The notes: a model not told the origin generated them from the letters alone. A DNA stretch of 64,000 nucleotides from Desulfatitalea sp. BRH_c12 (GCA_000961655.1 LADR01000023.1:62001-126000); one strand, 5' to 3'. Counted from the stretch's first letter, positions 9,666 to 18,268 are shown. Numbers and translations are program-made.

Positions 9666-9935
9666 ATGAACGATGAAAATAAAAATCCGGTCTGTTTTGG
9701 CGACCTGAAAAAAGTCTTTCCTTTGAAATCGAATGGTTTGCGAATGACACCCGATGAGTGCCTGCGGTGCGTTCACAAAACCGAGTGTCTGCGTTTCGCC
9801 ATGCAGGGCGGCCGCGGTCTGCGCGTGCGTGAAGAAATGATCGATCGGGCTTATCGCGGGGGCGTGATTGGTTTTTTTCAACGCTGGTCTCAGAAAAAGA
9901 CCATTCAGCGAATGCGCAAACAGGAGCCATCCTGA
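9666..9935 (+). CDS. Small four-cysteine protein, hypothetical
   Basis: An 89-residue protein starting MNDENKNPVCFGDL. Cysteines at 10, 32, 35 and 41 (C-x21-C-x2-C-x5-C, with DECLRC and KTEC) could bind zinc or an Fe-S cluster. The second half is basic and helical. An in-frame start 11 codons upstream (9633) exists, but the Cys-containing core follows the chosen ATG. It ends about 58 bases before pgk on the same strand. No function is recognised. Confidence 0.65.
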   Translation: MNDENKNPVCFGDLKKVFPLKSNGLRMTPDECLRCVHKTECLRFAMQGGRGLRVREEMIDRAYRGGVIGFFQRWSQKKTIQRMRKQEPS

Positions 9936-9993
9936 ACAACGCCTTTTCCGGCGTGATTCAGTCAATCCTTTTTTTTAAATAAGGAGGTGGTCA

Positions 9994-11193
9994 ATGTCCA
10001 AGATGACTGTCGAAGATATTTCCATCCAGGATCAAAGCGTTTTGATGCGCGTCGATTTTAACGTTCCAGTCAAATCTGGACGGGTTACCAATGATAAGCG
10101 TATTCGCGCGGCCCTGCCAACTATGCGTTATGTCCTGCAACAAGGCGGGAAATTGATTCTCATGTCCCATCTGGGCCGCCCCAAAGGTGAAAGAAAGCCA
10201 GAATATTCATTGAAACCGTGCGTGCCGCTATTGGCCGAACATTTGGGGCAACCGGTCGCTTTTGCCACGGATTGTATCGGTGAGGAGGTGCGCGAAGCGG
10301 TGGCGCGGCTATCCAGCGGTCAGGTTCTGCTTCTGGAGAACCTGCGGTACCACAAAGGGGAGGAAAAGAACGATCCTGACTTTGCCCGTGCGCTATCCCA
10401 GTGGGGCGATGTTTTCGTCAATGATGCTTTTGGCACTGCTCACCGGGCGCATGCATCGACTGAAGGGGTAACGCATTATCTGCAACCCTGTGCGGCCGGG
10501 TATTTGATGATGAAAGAACTTGAATATCTCGGGCGGGTTACGGGGTCGCCACAGCATCCGTTTGTGGCCATACTGGGCGGCGCCAAGATTTCAGGCAAAA
10601 TTGATGTCATCCAGAGTTTGCTGCCCAAAGTGGACCGTCTGATCATAGGCGGCGGCATGATGTTTACTTTCCTTCGCGCCAAGGGTTTGGAGGTGGGCCG
10701 CAGTTTGCTTGAAGAAGATCGCATCGCCATGGCCAAACAACTCCTGGACGATGCCGGAGATAAGATATTGCTGCCGGTGGATTGTCGCGTCAGTTCCCAA
10801 TTCGATATACAATCCGGTCATGTGGCGCAATTGCGCACCGTTCCGGTGAATGCCATCCCTTCCGATTCATCCGGACTGGATATCGGACCCGATACGATCG
10901 ATGCCTTCGGCAAAGCGCTCGCGGGCGCACGGATGATTGTATGGAACGGTCCAATGGGGGTGTTCGAAATCGCGCAGACGGCCGAGGGGACCTTTAAAAT
11001 GGCTCGTGTTCTGGCCGATCTGACGTCCCAGGGGGCGATCACCGTGATCGGCGGGGGCGATTCAGCCGCAGCGGCTGAAAAAGCCGGGGTCGCTGATCGT
11101 ATATCCCATATATCCACGGGTGGTGGGGCCTCTTTGGAATTCCTGGAAGGCAAGACGCTGCCGGGCGTCGCGGCCTTGACTGAAAACGAGTGA
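9994..11193 (+). CDS. pgk: Phosphoglycerate kinase
   Basis: A 399-residue glycolytic/gluconeogenic kinase interconverting 1,3-bisphosphoglycerate plus ADP and 3-phosphoglycerate plus ATP. Substrate-binding motifs RVDFNVPV (about residue 20) and SHLGRPKG (about 58), AHRAHAST in the N-domain and the nucleotide-site GGGDSAAAAEKAG near residue 355 are present. Length is normal. A strong ribosome binding site (AAGGAGGTGG) fixes the start. Confidence 0.97.
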   Translation: MSKMTVEDISIQDQSVLMRVDFNVPVKSGRVTNDKRIRAALPTMRYVLQQGGKLILMSHLGRPKGERKPEYSLKPCVPLLAEHLGQPVAFATDCIGEEVREAVARLSSGQVLLLENLRYHKGEEKNDPDFARALSQWGDVFVNDAFGTAHRAHASTEGVTHYLQPCAAGYLMMKELEYLGRVTGSPQHPFVAILGGAKISGKIDVIQSLLPKVDRLIIGGGMMFTFLRAKGLEVGRSLLEEDRIAMAKQLLDDAGDKILLPVDCRVSSQFDIQSGHVAQLRTVPVNAIPSDSSGLDIGPDTIDAFGKALAGARMIVWNGPMGVFEIAQTAEGTFKMARVLADLTSQGAITVIGGGDSAAAAEKAGVADRISHISTGGGASLEFLEGKTLPGVAALTENE

Positions 11194-11368
11194 GTGTGCC
11201 TGTTGCCATCAAGCGTATGCGCACGCATTTGCATTTTTCACCGGCACTCCAACACGGTGTCCATTCCTTTCCATTGCACGACAGCCAGAGTGAATGACCT
11301 CAACTGCATCTGTTACAGATATCGATCGACAATGAACTTGACCGCGCATCAACAGGAAGGAGAAGCGA

Positions 11369-12430
11369 TTGGCATTTTGGAGCGTTCGAGAAGAATTGAG
11401 CCGGGTGAATCGGTTAAGGAGGTCCTACTATGAGCTGCTGCGCGATGATTTGGATCAGTACATGCTGGACTATGCACTGGTCTCTTCTTATTTCCGTTTT
11501 TCAAGCCAAGGGACACCCTATCCTTTTGTCGAAAAGCGTGAATTGAAACCAAGGGCGCGAATTCCTGGAATTGAACATGAGTACCAGAATACTTTTCTGG
11601 TGCTATTCGTTGAAGATACGATACCTTCCGCTTATAAGAAGTATATCCGTTTTTTCGATGTCAATCGAACAACCAAAGCCAATTTGCTGCATTCCAGGGC
11701 CCTGCCGTTGCCCAATTCATTTGACCGCAATCAAAAATATATCGATTCCGCTCAATTCTACAACTTTTTAAAAGTTTTACTTCCGGTGGATTACGCCCTA
11801 TTGGTCCAACGCGACCCGGGCAGCCACCTCAAAAACAGGTATGTGCTTTCTCATTTTCATGTGCGTATCGATTGGCCTATCGCCGAAGCGGCTGAAAATA
11901 TGGCGCAGAACCTTCGCTATGTTTCCAAGGACCTGTACGAAAAAGGCGATCAATATGCCGAGATTGTACAGAAAAAATTCTTCGAATATTATGGTGTACC
12001 GGTTATGGTCGGTGGGCGGCGCACGGCGGCTATCGTCGCAGCCCAATATTTGAAAAGAATACCGTGTATCTCAACAGTGTATGTAGGCAGCGCGGAATCG
12101 CGAGCTTTGATTCGAATTTCGGAACGCGGTATTTCAAAAGCCATTTTGATGCCGTTGTCTGAGGAAGAGATGCTGAGCATTGCCGCTACCCACAGCATGG
12201 CGGTATCGACCTTCAGGAAGAACTACGTTGTCGCGCGCGAGCGTGGGAAAGGCATCTGTATTTTTCAGGTAACCTACGCGTATACCGCCCACGCGCGGCC
12301 ACCTGAAGATGGCAGGTTGCGCGAGATCAACCCTGATGTAAACTGGCTTAGCGTCGGTCAGGAACATATTTTACCCAAGCCGGGCACATTCAGATATCCC
12401 CCATTACCCATTGGCCTGATATACACGTAA
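11369..12430 (+). CDS. Uncharacterised 353-aa protein with TTG start
   Basis: A 353-residue soluble protein of no recognised family. A TTG start is supported by AGGAAGGAG six bases upstream. The sequence is Tyr/Arg-rich and has no signal peptide or transmembrane segment. The region around residues 205-275 (VMVGGRRTAAIVAAQYL, then STVYVGSAESRALIR and GISKAILMPLSEEEML) looks like an alternating strand/helix fold. The protein ends in Pro-rich, basic sequence. It lies alone between pgk and the convergent PilZ gene. Codon use looks like that of neighbouring genes, so it is likely real. Confidence 0.7.
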   Translation: MAFWSVREELSRVNRLRRSYYELLRDDLDQYMLDYALVSSYFRFSSQGTPYPFVEKRELKPRARIPGIEHEYQNTFLVLFVEDTIPSAYKKYIRFFDVNRTTKANLLHSRALPLPNSFDRNQKYIDSAQFYNFLKVLLPVDYALLVQRDPGSHLKNRYVLSHFHVRIDWPIAEAAENMAQNLRYVSKDLYEKGDQYAEIVQKKFFEYYGVPVMVGGRRTAAIVAAQYLKRIPCISTVYVGSAESRALIRISERGISKAILMPLSEEEMLSIAATHSMAVSTFRKNYVVARERGKGICIFQVTYAYTAHARPPEDGRLREINPDVNWLSVGQEHILPKPGTFRYPPLPIGLIYT

Positions 12431-12594
12431 GACGGCGGCTAAGGTGTGATTACGCCAGAAGATGATGTGACGCGGAGGGTCCTTTTTTGAGAGAGCATTG
12501 AGCAATGGGATGTTCTCGATATGTCTTTTTGAAAGAGACATTGGTATTTTTATGGATCTTTCGATAAGGCATCCAAGATGCTCGTTCGAATGGC

Positions 12595-12912
12595 TCAGAT
12601 GATGGAGAGCCCGATCAAATAGTGGCCGCTGAAACGCCCGTTTTCGTTTTTGGTAATGTGTTTGATCTGGGTCTTCTGGTTTTCGGAGGTACCCGGCGAA
12701 TCGGCGAGGTAATACGTCATCTCCAATGTATCGCCGACGCTGAGATGATTGAGAACCTCGGATTGTTCCTTGACCAGGATACACATCCCCTTGGGGGAAA
12801 CATTCCAAAGCTTGAATTGGTAAAATGCATCGAGACCTTTAGCGGTGAATTGGACGCTGTAATATTTGGAATCGGCGGCACGTAATTCAGATCTTCGCTC
12901 ATGAAGACTCAT
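12595..12912 (-). CDS. PilZ domain protein (putative c-di-GMP receptor)
   Basis: About 105 residues forming a single PilZ-like domain. The N-terminal arginine cluster (ERRSELR) is in the position of the RxxxR c-di-GMP-binding motif, and NVSPKGM matches the (D/N)xSxxG motif that follows. The start at the second ATG (12912) is preferred because a GGGGGAAG sequence precedes it; an ATG four codons upstream is possible. PilZ proteins bind cyclic di-GMP and act on motility or surface machinery. The window also holds a c-di-GMP riboswitch and pilC, but a direct link is only inference. Confidence 0.75.
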   Translation of the reverse strand: MSLHERRSELRAADSKYYSVQFTAKGLDAFYQFKLWNVSPKGMCILVKEQSEVLNHLSVGDTLEMTYYLADSPGTSENQKTQIKHITKNENGRFSGHYLIGLSII

Positions 12913-13233
12913 AACTTCCCCCATCGGCCAACTGCGAAGGTATTGGCAGGAATAGAAACATTATCGAACAACACACAACTACCTAAGGCAGTCTTGATCG
13001 TCTCAACCTCATGATGGCGTGTATTTCTTCTTATACCTGCTTGCAATTCAGCGTATACCTAACTTTTTCGGATATCATACAATTGTTTCGACATCAATGC
13101 AACTAATGAAAAAAGTAGGAAAAAGCTTGTCAATGGCAGTGGAAACCGTTATGCATGCCCTAACATAAAGCAAAGCCCAAATGGATGCATGGTGCTGACC
13201 CTGTCTTGCGAATGTTGGAAAAGGAGCTTACTG
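12913..13233. other. Intergenic region between divergent PilZ and small membrane-protein genes
   Basis: About 320 bases, divergent and A+T-rich. A candidate promoter for the rightward genes is TTGTCA (13127-13132), 16 bases, then TTATGC (13149-13154). Nothing else was recognised. Confidence 0.35.
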
Positions 13234-13485
13234 ATGCAGCTATTGAAAAAAGAGTGGCGAACGGTTCTCATTGCGACCTGGCTTCTGATTGTGACGGTTT
13301 TTTTGGTGCGAATCGAGAGCCATTTAGGTCGGGTCGACCAACAAAGCGCAAAAACAGCGTCAACATTGGATTCGGTTGAAAGTGTTACTATTGGTACAGA
13401 TGCGGTGATCGTTCAACTGGGCAAAAAGGTCGACGAAATGGACTCGAATGTTAACTACATTGTTCAAAGGGTTAGAAGACGATAG
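13234..13485 (+). CDS. Small membrane-anchored coiled-coil protein, hypothetical
   Basis: An 83-residue protein with a basic start (MQLLKKEWR), one transmembrane helix at about residues 9-26, and a polar C-terminal helix with heptad-like spacing that suggests a coiled coil. AAGGAG eight bases before the ATG supports this start over the longer frame from 13189. The stop is one base before the YhbY gene start, so the pair is probably co-translated. No family was recognised. Confidence 0.6.
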   Translation: MQLLKKEWRTVLIATWLLIVTVFLVRIESHLGRVDQQSAKTASTLDSVESVTIGTDAVIVQLGKKVDEMDSNVNYIVQRVRRR

Positions 13486-13486
13486 C

Positions 13487-13840
13487 ATGCAAACTGCAAC
13501 TAGTGATCTCAAAGGATATCAACGCAAATACCTGCGTGCGCTTGCCCATCGAATCAAACCATTGGTGTTGATCGGGCAAAAAGGGTTGACGGATTTGGTC
13601 ACTGCTGCCTGCGAAGATGCGCTTGACCGTCATGAACTGATAAAAATAAAATTCATCGAGGGCAAGGGGAAGTCGGACAAAAAGCTCGTTTTAGAGGGGC
13701 TGCAGACGACCACCGGCGCACATTTTGTGGGTATGATAGGGCACACGGTTATCTTTTTTCGTCAGAATTCCGATCCGGCCAAGCAGAAAATCGCCCTGCC
13801 GCTTCGGCCCTCGAATGCCGATGAGGACGATGCCGTCTGA
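13487..13840 (+). CDS. yhbY: CRM-domain RNA-binding protein (YhbY)
   Basis: A 117-residue single CRS1-YhbY (CRM) domain protein. LRALAHRIKPLVLIGQKGLTD includes the GxxG-type loop of this fold, and HELIKIKF is the usual second motif. YhbY associates with pre-50S ribosomal subunits in E. coli. Translation probably starts at the ATG two bases after the preceding stop; an upstream in-frame start (13448) would overlap that gene. The C-terminal tail is acidic. Confidence 0.9.
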   Translation: MQTATSDLKGYQRKYLRALAHRIKPLVLIGQKGLTDLVTAACEDALDRHELIKIKFIEGKGKSDKKLVLEGLQTTTGAHFVGMIGHTVIFFRQNSDPAKQKIALPLRPSNADEDDAV

Positions 13841-13906
13841 GCGGTGACGGCATCTATTAACATGACGCAAACGATTTATCCGGCGCAGCCGGTTCAGGAG
13901 TGTCGT

Positions 13907-14191
13907 ATGGGGCATCATCATGAGGAAGACCACCACCACACGATCGGCCGGAATGATCACGAGCATGCGGCCAAAGAGCTTACTTTCGAAGAAAAAGGCA
14001 GTAAGTTGCTCCGGCACTGGATCCAGCACAATAATGATCATGTCGGCAACTACAACCAGTGGGCGGCCGAGTTCCGTCTGCATGGGTACCCCGAAGTGGC
14101 GGTTTTGCTTGAATCGGTGGTGGGGTTGACGACGCAGATCAACGAAGCTCTGGACGACGCGTTGCAGCGTATCCCGCATCCCCCAAAGTAG
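13907..14191 (+). CDS. His-rich small protein, hypothetical
   Basis: A 94-residue protein starting MGHHHEEDHHH, with about ten histidines in the first 35 residues and a helical C-terminal part (LLRHWIQHNNDHVGNYNQWA onward). CAGGAG six bases upstream supports this ATG over a GTG at 13844. The His-rich head suggests metal binding (Ni, Zn or Co). The helical part resembles a small conserved domain seen in other bacteria, whose role I do not know. It follows yhbY on the same strand. Confidence 0.65.
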   Translation: MGHHHEEDHHHTIGRNDHEHAAKELTFEEKGSKLLRHWIQHNNDHVGNYNQWAAEFRLHGYPEVAVLLESVVGLTTQINEALDDALQRIPHPPK

Positions 14192-14206
14192 CCCATTGTT
14201 CCTTTC

Positions 14207-15445
14207 TCAATGATTTGCACAGGCCATGCGCCGCATCAGATCAAGGGGTTGGCAGTCTGTGCGCAAGCCGAGCGTGGCACGAGTGCCGGGATGGGCCACG
14301 TCCACCTTTTTGCCATTCCCATCTATAATTCCAAGAATCGTGTCCTCTACCGGCGGTCCTTTCGGCCGCACAATTTCAATGGTGTCACCAGTGCGGATCT
14401 GATTGCGAACGTCGACATAAACATGCGTCGGCCCTGTCGTTGAAAGCACTTTGGCGATCATTGGAAAGTGCGACGGTTCGGGCGACTGATACAGTGGAAG
14501 GGTTTGCGTCGGGTCGTCGAAATAGAACCCGGTGCAATAATCCCGGTTAGCGATTTTGCTTAATTCCTCTCGCCAGTAGGGTAGAATATCATACCTTTCG
14601 GGAGCTTCGTAATACCGGTCGATGGCCTCACGATAGGTTTTGATGGTCGTGGCTGCGTAATGGATGCTTTTCATGCGGCCTTCGATTTTGAAGGCATGGA
14701 TACCGTTCTTGATCAAAGCCGGAATGTGGTCCAGCATACAAAGGTCCCGTGAATTGAACAAATAGGTGCCGCGTTCATCCTCCGCCAAAGGGAAGAACTG
14801 GCCCGGACGGGTTTCCTCCATGACGGTATATTGAAAGCGGCATGGTTGGCAGCACATGCCCTGATTGGCCGGACGCCGGGCCATGAAGTTGCTCAGCAGG
14901 CACCGTCCTGAATAGGATATACACATGGCGCCGTGCACGAAAGCCTCGATCTGCAGCGAACAGGATCGCGCTATCGCGCCAATCTCCGCCAAAGTCAGTT
15001 CGCGGGCTACATTGACGCGCTGGACGCCCGACTGCTGCCAGAAACGGGCGGCCGCTGCATTGGTTGTGTTGGCTTGGGTGCTCAGGTGAATGGGAATGGA
15101 CGGCGCGATGCGGTGCGCCAGGTCGATCACTGCCGGGTCTGCCGCAATGATGCCGTCCGGTGTGATGGCCTTCAGTTCATGCAGGTATCTTTGGATGCGC
15201 TGCAACTCTTCATTGCGTGCGAATATATTGATGGCCACATAGACTTTTGCCCCTCGGGCATGCGCCAGGTCTATGGCGGTCCGCATTTCCTCCAAGGTGA
15301 AATTCCCTGAAAAGTTGCGCAAGCTGAAATCCTTACCGGACAGGTATACTGCATCGGCGCCATAATGCAGCGCAATTTCAAGTTTTTCCATGTTGCCGGC
15401 AGGCGCCAGAAGTTCCACTTTATCGTTGGCGGTTACCGACATCAT
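14207..15445 (-). CDS. Peptidase U32 family protein (TrhP/YegQ-like)
   Basis: A 412-residue protein of the U32 family. LLAPAGNMEKLEIAL and GADAVYLSG form the N-terminus. The family signature (EAFVHGAMCISYSGRC) is at about residues 167-182, followed by a cysteine cluster (GMCCQPCRF) likely to hold an Fe-S cluster. Bacterial relatives TrhP and RlhA act in tRNA or rRNA hydroxylation, not proteolysis; assignment to TrhP is by resemblance and length only. The start overlaps the cbiR stop, so it is the last gene of the cob operon. A role in cobamide metabolism is not implied by sequence. Confidence 0.85.
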   Translation of the reverse strand: MMSVTANDKVELLAPAGNMEKLEIALHYGADAVYLSGKDFSLRNFSGNFTLEEMRTAIDLAHARGAKVYVAINIFARNEELQRIQRYLHELKAITPDGIIAADPAVIDLAHRIAPSIPIHLSTQANTTNAAAARFWQQSGVQRVNVARELTLAEIGAIARSCSLQIEAFVHGAMCISYSGRCLLSNFMARRPANQGMCCQPCRFQYTVMEETRPGQFFPLAEDERGTYLFNSRDLCMLDHIPALIKNGIHAFKIEGRMKSIHYAATTIKTYREAIDRYYEAPERYDILPYWREELSKIANRDYCTGFYFDDPTQTLPLYQSPEPSHFPMIAKVLSTTGPTHVYVDVRNQIRTGDTIEIVRPKGPPVEDTILGIIDGNGKKVDVAHPGTRATLGLRTDCQPLDLMRRMACANH

Positions 15446-16299
15446 TTATCGATCTCCTTGCGCGCGATCGGTTCGTCCGCGTTGGTCCCGGACATCATGT
15501 TGAGCAGGCTTGGCAAGGAAGTTCTCAACCGCTCAAAATTGAAAACCTCGATGGATAATGACCCTTCGAAGTCGCGCAGTCGCGAGTATAGAAAGCGGCA
15601 TATCTCTGGGGCGAGCCGGTCGAGGGATACATGGTCCCGGCCCTCGGCAACGCCATGCAAATGGCATATGACAATTCGCTGGCCGAATCGGGTGAACTGC
15701 TCTTCGAGATCGAACCCGTAATGCAGCACATGGCCGACATCCAGGCACACCGACAAATCCAGGACATTTACGATAGGTGCGAACCATTGGGGAGGGTAGT
15801 CGAGCGTTTCAATGGAAAACAGTCCAGGCGCAATATCATTTGCCTGCAAGAAAGTTTCCATACTTTGCAAGGTACGTCGGCGCCATTTTTCTACGTTCGC
15901 CGGACCTCGGTCTTGTTGCGTGAACGGAAGATGCAAGGTGTACGTGGTCGGCGTTAACGGTTGCGCCTTGCGGGCCACTTGCGCCATCCGACGGACGGCC
16001 GCGCGTCGCGCGATCGGGTCCGCCGCCCCCAGATCCAAGTCTATCGGCAGATGCACATTGTAGGTCAGATTGAAGCGACGGGCCAATGCGGCCAGTTCAT
16101 CGATTTCGGTGGGGTCGAGCAGGCTGCCATGGCTGCTTTCGAAAAGCAACAATTCAATTTCATCCACGAAGGGTCCCAGTAGACGCACATTGTCGGCATA
16201 GGAGGCTGGATAGATGAAGGAGGGCACGCTTAGCCGGAAAGGAAAACAGCCTTTGTAAACGGTACCCAAGGACGGAAAGGGCTGTTTTGCCTCGTGCAT
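15442..16299 (-). CDS. cbiR: Cobamide-remodelling hydrolase CbiR (AP-endonuclease-like TIM barrel)
   Basis: About 285 residues of a xylose-isomerase/AP-endonuclease-type TIM barrel. Candidate metal ligands come in the expected order: YNVHLP, TLHLPF, SIETLDYPP, CLDVGHVLHYG, ICHLHG and SIEVFNF. CbiR enzymes cut the phosphoribosyl link of cobamides so the lower ligand can be replaced. The call rests on the fold plus position: it lies directly after cobU and cobS, which rebuild the nucleotide loop. The start at 16299 avoids overlap with cobS; the frame stays open to 16359. A different sugar-phosphate substrate remains possible. Confidence 0.75.
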   Translation of the reverse strand: MHEAKQPFPSLGTVYKGCFPFRLSVPSFIYPASYADNVRLLGPFVDEIELLLFESSHGSLLDPTEIDELAALARRFNLTYNVHLPIDLDLGAADPIARRAAVRRMAQVARKAQPLTPTTYTLHLPFTQQDRGPANVEKWRRRTLQSMETFLQANDIAPGLFSIETLDYPPQWFAPIVNVLDLSVCLDVGHVLHYGFDLEEQFTRFGQRIVICHLHGVAEGRDHVSLDRLAPEICRFLYSRLRDFEGSLSIEVFNFERLRTSLPSLLNMMSGTNADEPIARKEIDK

Positions 16300-16307
16300 G
16301 GCTGTGC

Positions 16308-17084
16308 TCAAATGGCACCGCGGATGGCGGAAAGAAAAAGGAAGAGGCCCGCTTCGCAAATTTCAACCATGGCGCCCAGCATATCCCCGGTAATGCAATT
16401 GATTTTGAGTCGATAGTATACCAGAACGGCTGCAACCAGCAGAGCGAACGCCGCAGCGGCCAATGCGGCATGCCATCCGGTAAGCAGCAGGGCCAGTGAG
16501 AACAACAGCAGCACTCCCCAGAAATCGACCAGGCGCAGGGGGCGTTGGAAAAAAGGATGACCGGTGCCATTGGGTCGTCCGTACGGCAGCAATCGCGTGC
16601 CGAACAGGATCGAGGCCCGCGCAAATGCCGGAACAAGGAGCAACCAGAAAAACCGGTCTGATTGCAGACCATGCAACCCGGCCCATTTGACAGCAAGGCA
16701 GCAGGTGACGGCTACCATGCCGATGGACCCGATGCGGCTGTCTTTCATGATTTCCAGGGCACGATCCGGCGTACGCTGGCCGTATAGCCCGTCAGCCGTA
16801 TCGGCTAAACCGTCCAGGTGCAAAGCGCCGCTGATGAGTACCAGGACCAGGACATCGATGACCGCAATCGCGGAACGTTCCCAGAAGAAGGCAGCGGCAT
16901 AATCGATCGTCGCCAGTAAGAGCCCTATGACCAAGCCGACAACCGGAAAAAAGGGCGTGGTCCTGCCGGCGTCGAAAGTCGATGTCCGACCGCACGGAAC
17001 AATGGTCAGAAACTGGATGCCGGATAAGAGGTGGCGTAGCATAATTCCAATAGCTTCCCCTGTAATCGCTGAGCCCAATGTCAT
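16308..17084 (-). CDS. cobS: Adenosylcobinamide-GDP ribazoletransferase (cobalamin synthase)
   Basis: A 258-residue integral membrane enzyme that joins adenosylcobinamide-GDP to alpha-ribazole (phosphate). Family motifs are visible: LHLDGLADTADGLYG near residue 88, MKDSRIGSIG near 113, and ITGDMLGA before an acidic residue near the end. Six or so hydrophobic helices fill the rest. An internal ATG at 17042 (MLRHLLSGIQFL) matches the usual family start and may be the real one. It lies 4 bases after cobU and before cbiR. Confidence 0.94.
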   Translation of the reverse strand: MTLGSAITGEAIGIMLRHLLSGIQFLTIVPCGRTSTFDAGRTTPFFPVVGLVIGLLLATIDYAAAFFWERSAIAVIDVLVLVLISGALHLDGLADTADGLYGQRTPDRALEIMKDSRIGSIGMVAVTCCLAVKWAGLHGLQSDRFFWLLLVPAFARASILFGTRLLPYGRPNGTGHPFFQRPLRLVDFWGVLLLFSLALLLTGWHAALAAAAFALLVAAVLVYYRLKINCITGDMLGAMVEICEAGLFLFLSAIRGAI

Positions 17085-17088
17085 TTAC

Positions 17089-17628
17089 TTAAGAAACCAT
17101 CTGGGCTTTTTTAATGGTAACGGGAATGCCGGCGACCATCCAGATGACTTGGCTGCATGCGGCGGCCACCTGTTGGTTGGTTCTGCCGACCAAGTCCCGG
17201 TAACGTCGTGCCAGCGCGTTTTCGGGAACAATGCCCGCTCCGACCTCGTTGGATACCAGGACAATCGGGCAGGGCGGAGCGCTCAACAGGCGGCACAGCT
17301 GGTCGATACGCTGGTAAATGTCAGTATCTTCATTGCCGTCCAGCATCAGATTGCTGACCCATAACGTCAGGCAGTCCACCAAAACGATATCGTCGACTTG
17401 CGCACACCTTGTGATCGCATTGGCAAGTTCAATCGGTTCCTGTAGCGTTTGCCAATCAGGACCGCGTTCCTGTTGATGATATCGAACGCGTTCACGCATT
17501 TCATTGTCTTGGGGCACACAGGTAGCCAGAAACCATTTGTGCCGCGTGGGCCAAGCATCGGCCATCTGAACTGCATGGCGGCTTTTGCCGCTGCGACACC
17601 CGCCTATAAACAATGTGCTGTATTTCAT
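17089..17628 (-). CDS. cobU: Adenosylcobinamide kinase / adenosylcobinamide-phosphate guanylyltransferase
   Basis: A 179-residue bifunctional CobU/CobP enzyme that phosphorylates adenosylcobinamide and then transfers GMP from GTP. The P-loop FIGGCRSGKS is at residues 6-15, VDCLTLWVSNL at about 87-97 and VSNEVGAGIVPEN at about 124-136, all typical. The ATG at 17628 gives the normal length; a longer frame reaches 17760 but would overlap the preceding P-loop gene. It is in an operon with cobS and cbiR. Confidence 0.94.
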   Translation of the reverse strand: MKYSTLFIGGCRSGKSRHAVQMADAWPTRHKWFLATCVPQDNEMRERVRYHQQERGPDWQTLQEPIELANAITRCAQVDDIVLVDCLTLWVSNLMLDGNEDTDIYQRIDQLCRLLSAPPCPIVLVSNEVGAGIVPENALARRYRDLVGRTNQQVAAACSQVIWMVAGIPVTIKKAQMVS

Positions 17629-17635
17629 GTTTTTT

Positions 17636-18268
17636 TTATATCCGTCCGATTCGATGCACATCAAAAGGGACAGTTTGATGGGCATATTTTCGATAAAGGG
17701 TCTCTCGGTAGGCCAGCAGGTCTTTGTAGCAGCGCAGGAGCGCATCATGATCGCTCTCAAACGGTTTGCGGTCGATCACGTCGCCCCACACCACCGGACG
17801 CGGCGATCGGATGTAACGATTGGCCATTACATCAATAAGGTCGGACGAAGTGGCCAAGTGTATCATGCGCGTAAGGGCGCGCAGTCGCATCATCACCACA
17901 TCGCCGGTATATGGCGCCGACCCGGTCGTGTCGATGACTATTTTTTCCTCTGAACCTGCTTTTTCCAGGTAGGCTATTATTTGTAAAAGAAGGTCGGATT
18001 CTGCGTCGAGATAGGCTTTCTCTCTTTCTTTGTATCCGGGAGTGAACGGCAATCCCATCCATTGCCCCAGGCACCTTTCTTTGCCGTCCAGAGTGTCACA
18101 CGCGTTGAGCAACCGGTCTGCAATCATCGTGTCACAGCACAACCGCGTGTATCCAGTTTTCTCTAAAATAGTAGACCAATGGGATTTGCCCAAACCGGAC
18201 ATCCCGATCAGGGTGATCTTTGGCCCCATGTTCTTTAAAGAACGCAAAAAAGAGTCCTGGTATGTCAT
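17636..18268 (-). CDS. P-loop kinase-like protein, hypothetical
   Basis: A 210-residue protein with a Walker A motif GMSGLGKS around residues 22-29 and an acidic strand IVIDTTGSAPYTG near 108-120, resembling shikimate/nucleoside-kinase-type P-loop enzymes. The start could also be the ATG at 18229 (MGPKITLIG), closer to the P-loop. It is the first gene of the cobU-cobS-cbiR-U32 run (7 bases before cobU), so a cobamide or nucleoside-phosphate substrate is plausible, but nothing in the sequence fixes it. Confidence 0.75.
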   Translation of the reverse strand: MTYQDSFLRSLKNMGPKITLIGMSGLGKSHWSTILEKTGYTRLCCDTMIADRLLNACDTLDGKERCLGQWMGLPFTPGYKEREKAYLDAESDLLLQIIAYLEKAGSEEKIVIDTTGSAPYTGDVVMMRLRALTRMIHLATSSDLIDVMANRYIRSPRPVVWGDVIDRKPFESDHDALLRCYKDLLAYRETLYRKYAHQTVPFDVHRIGRI

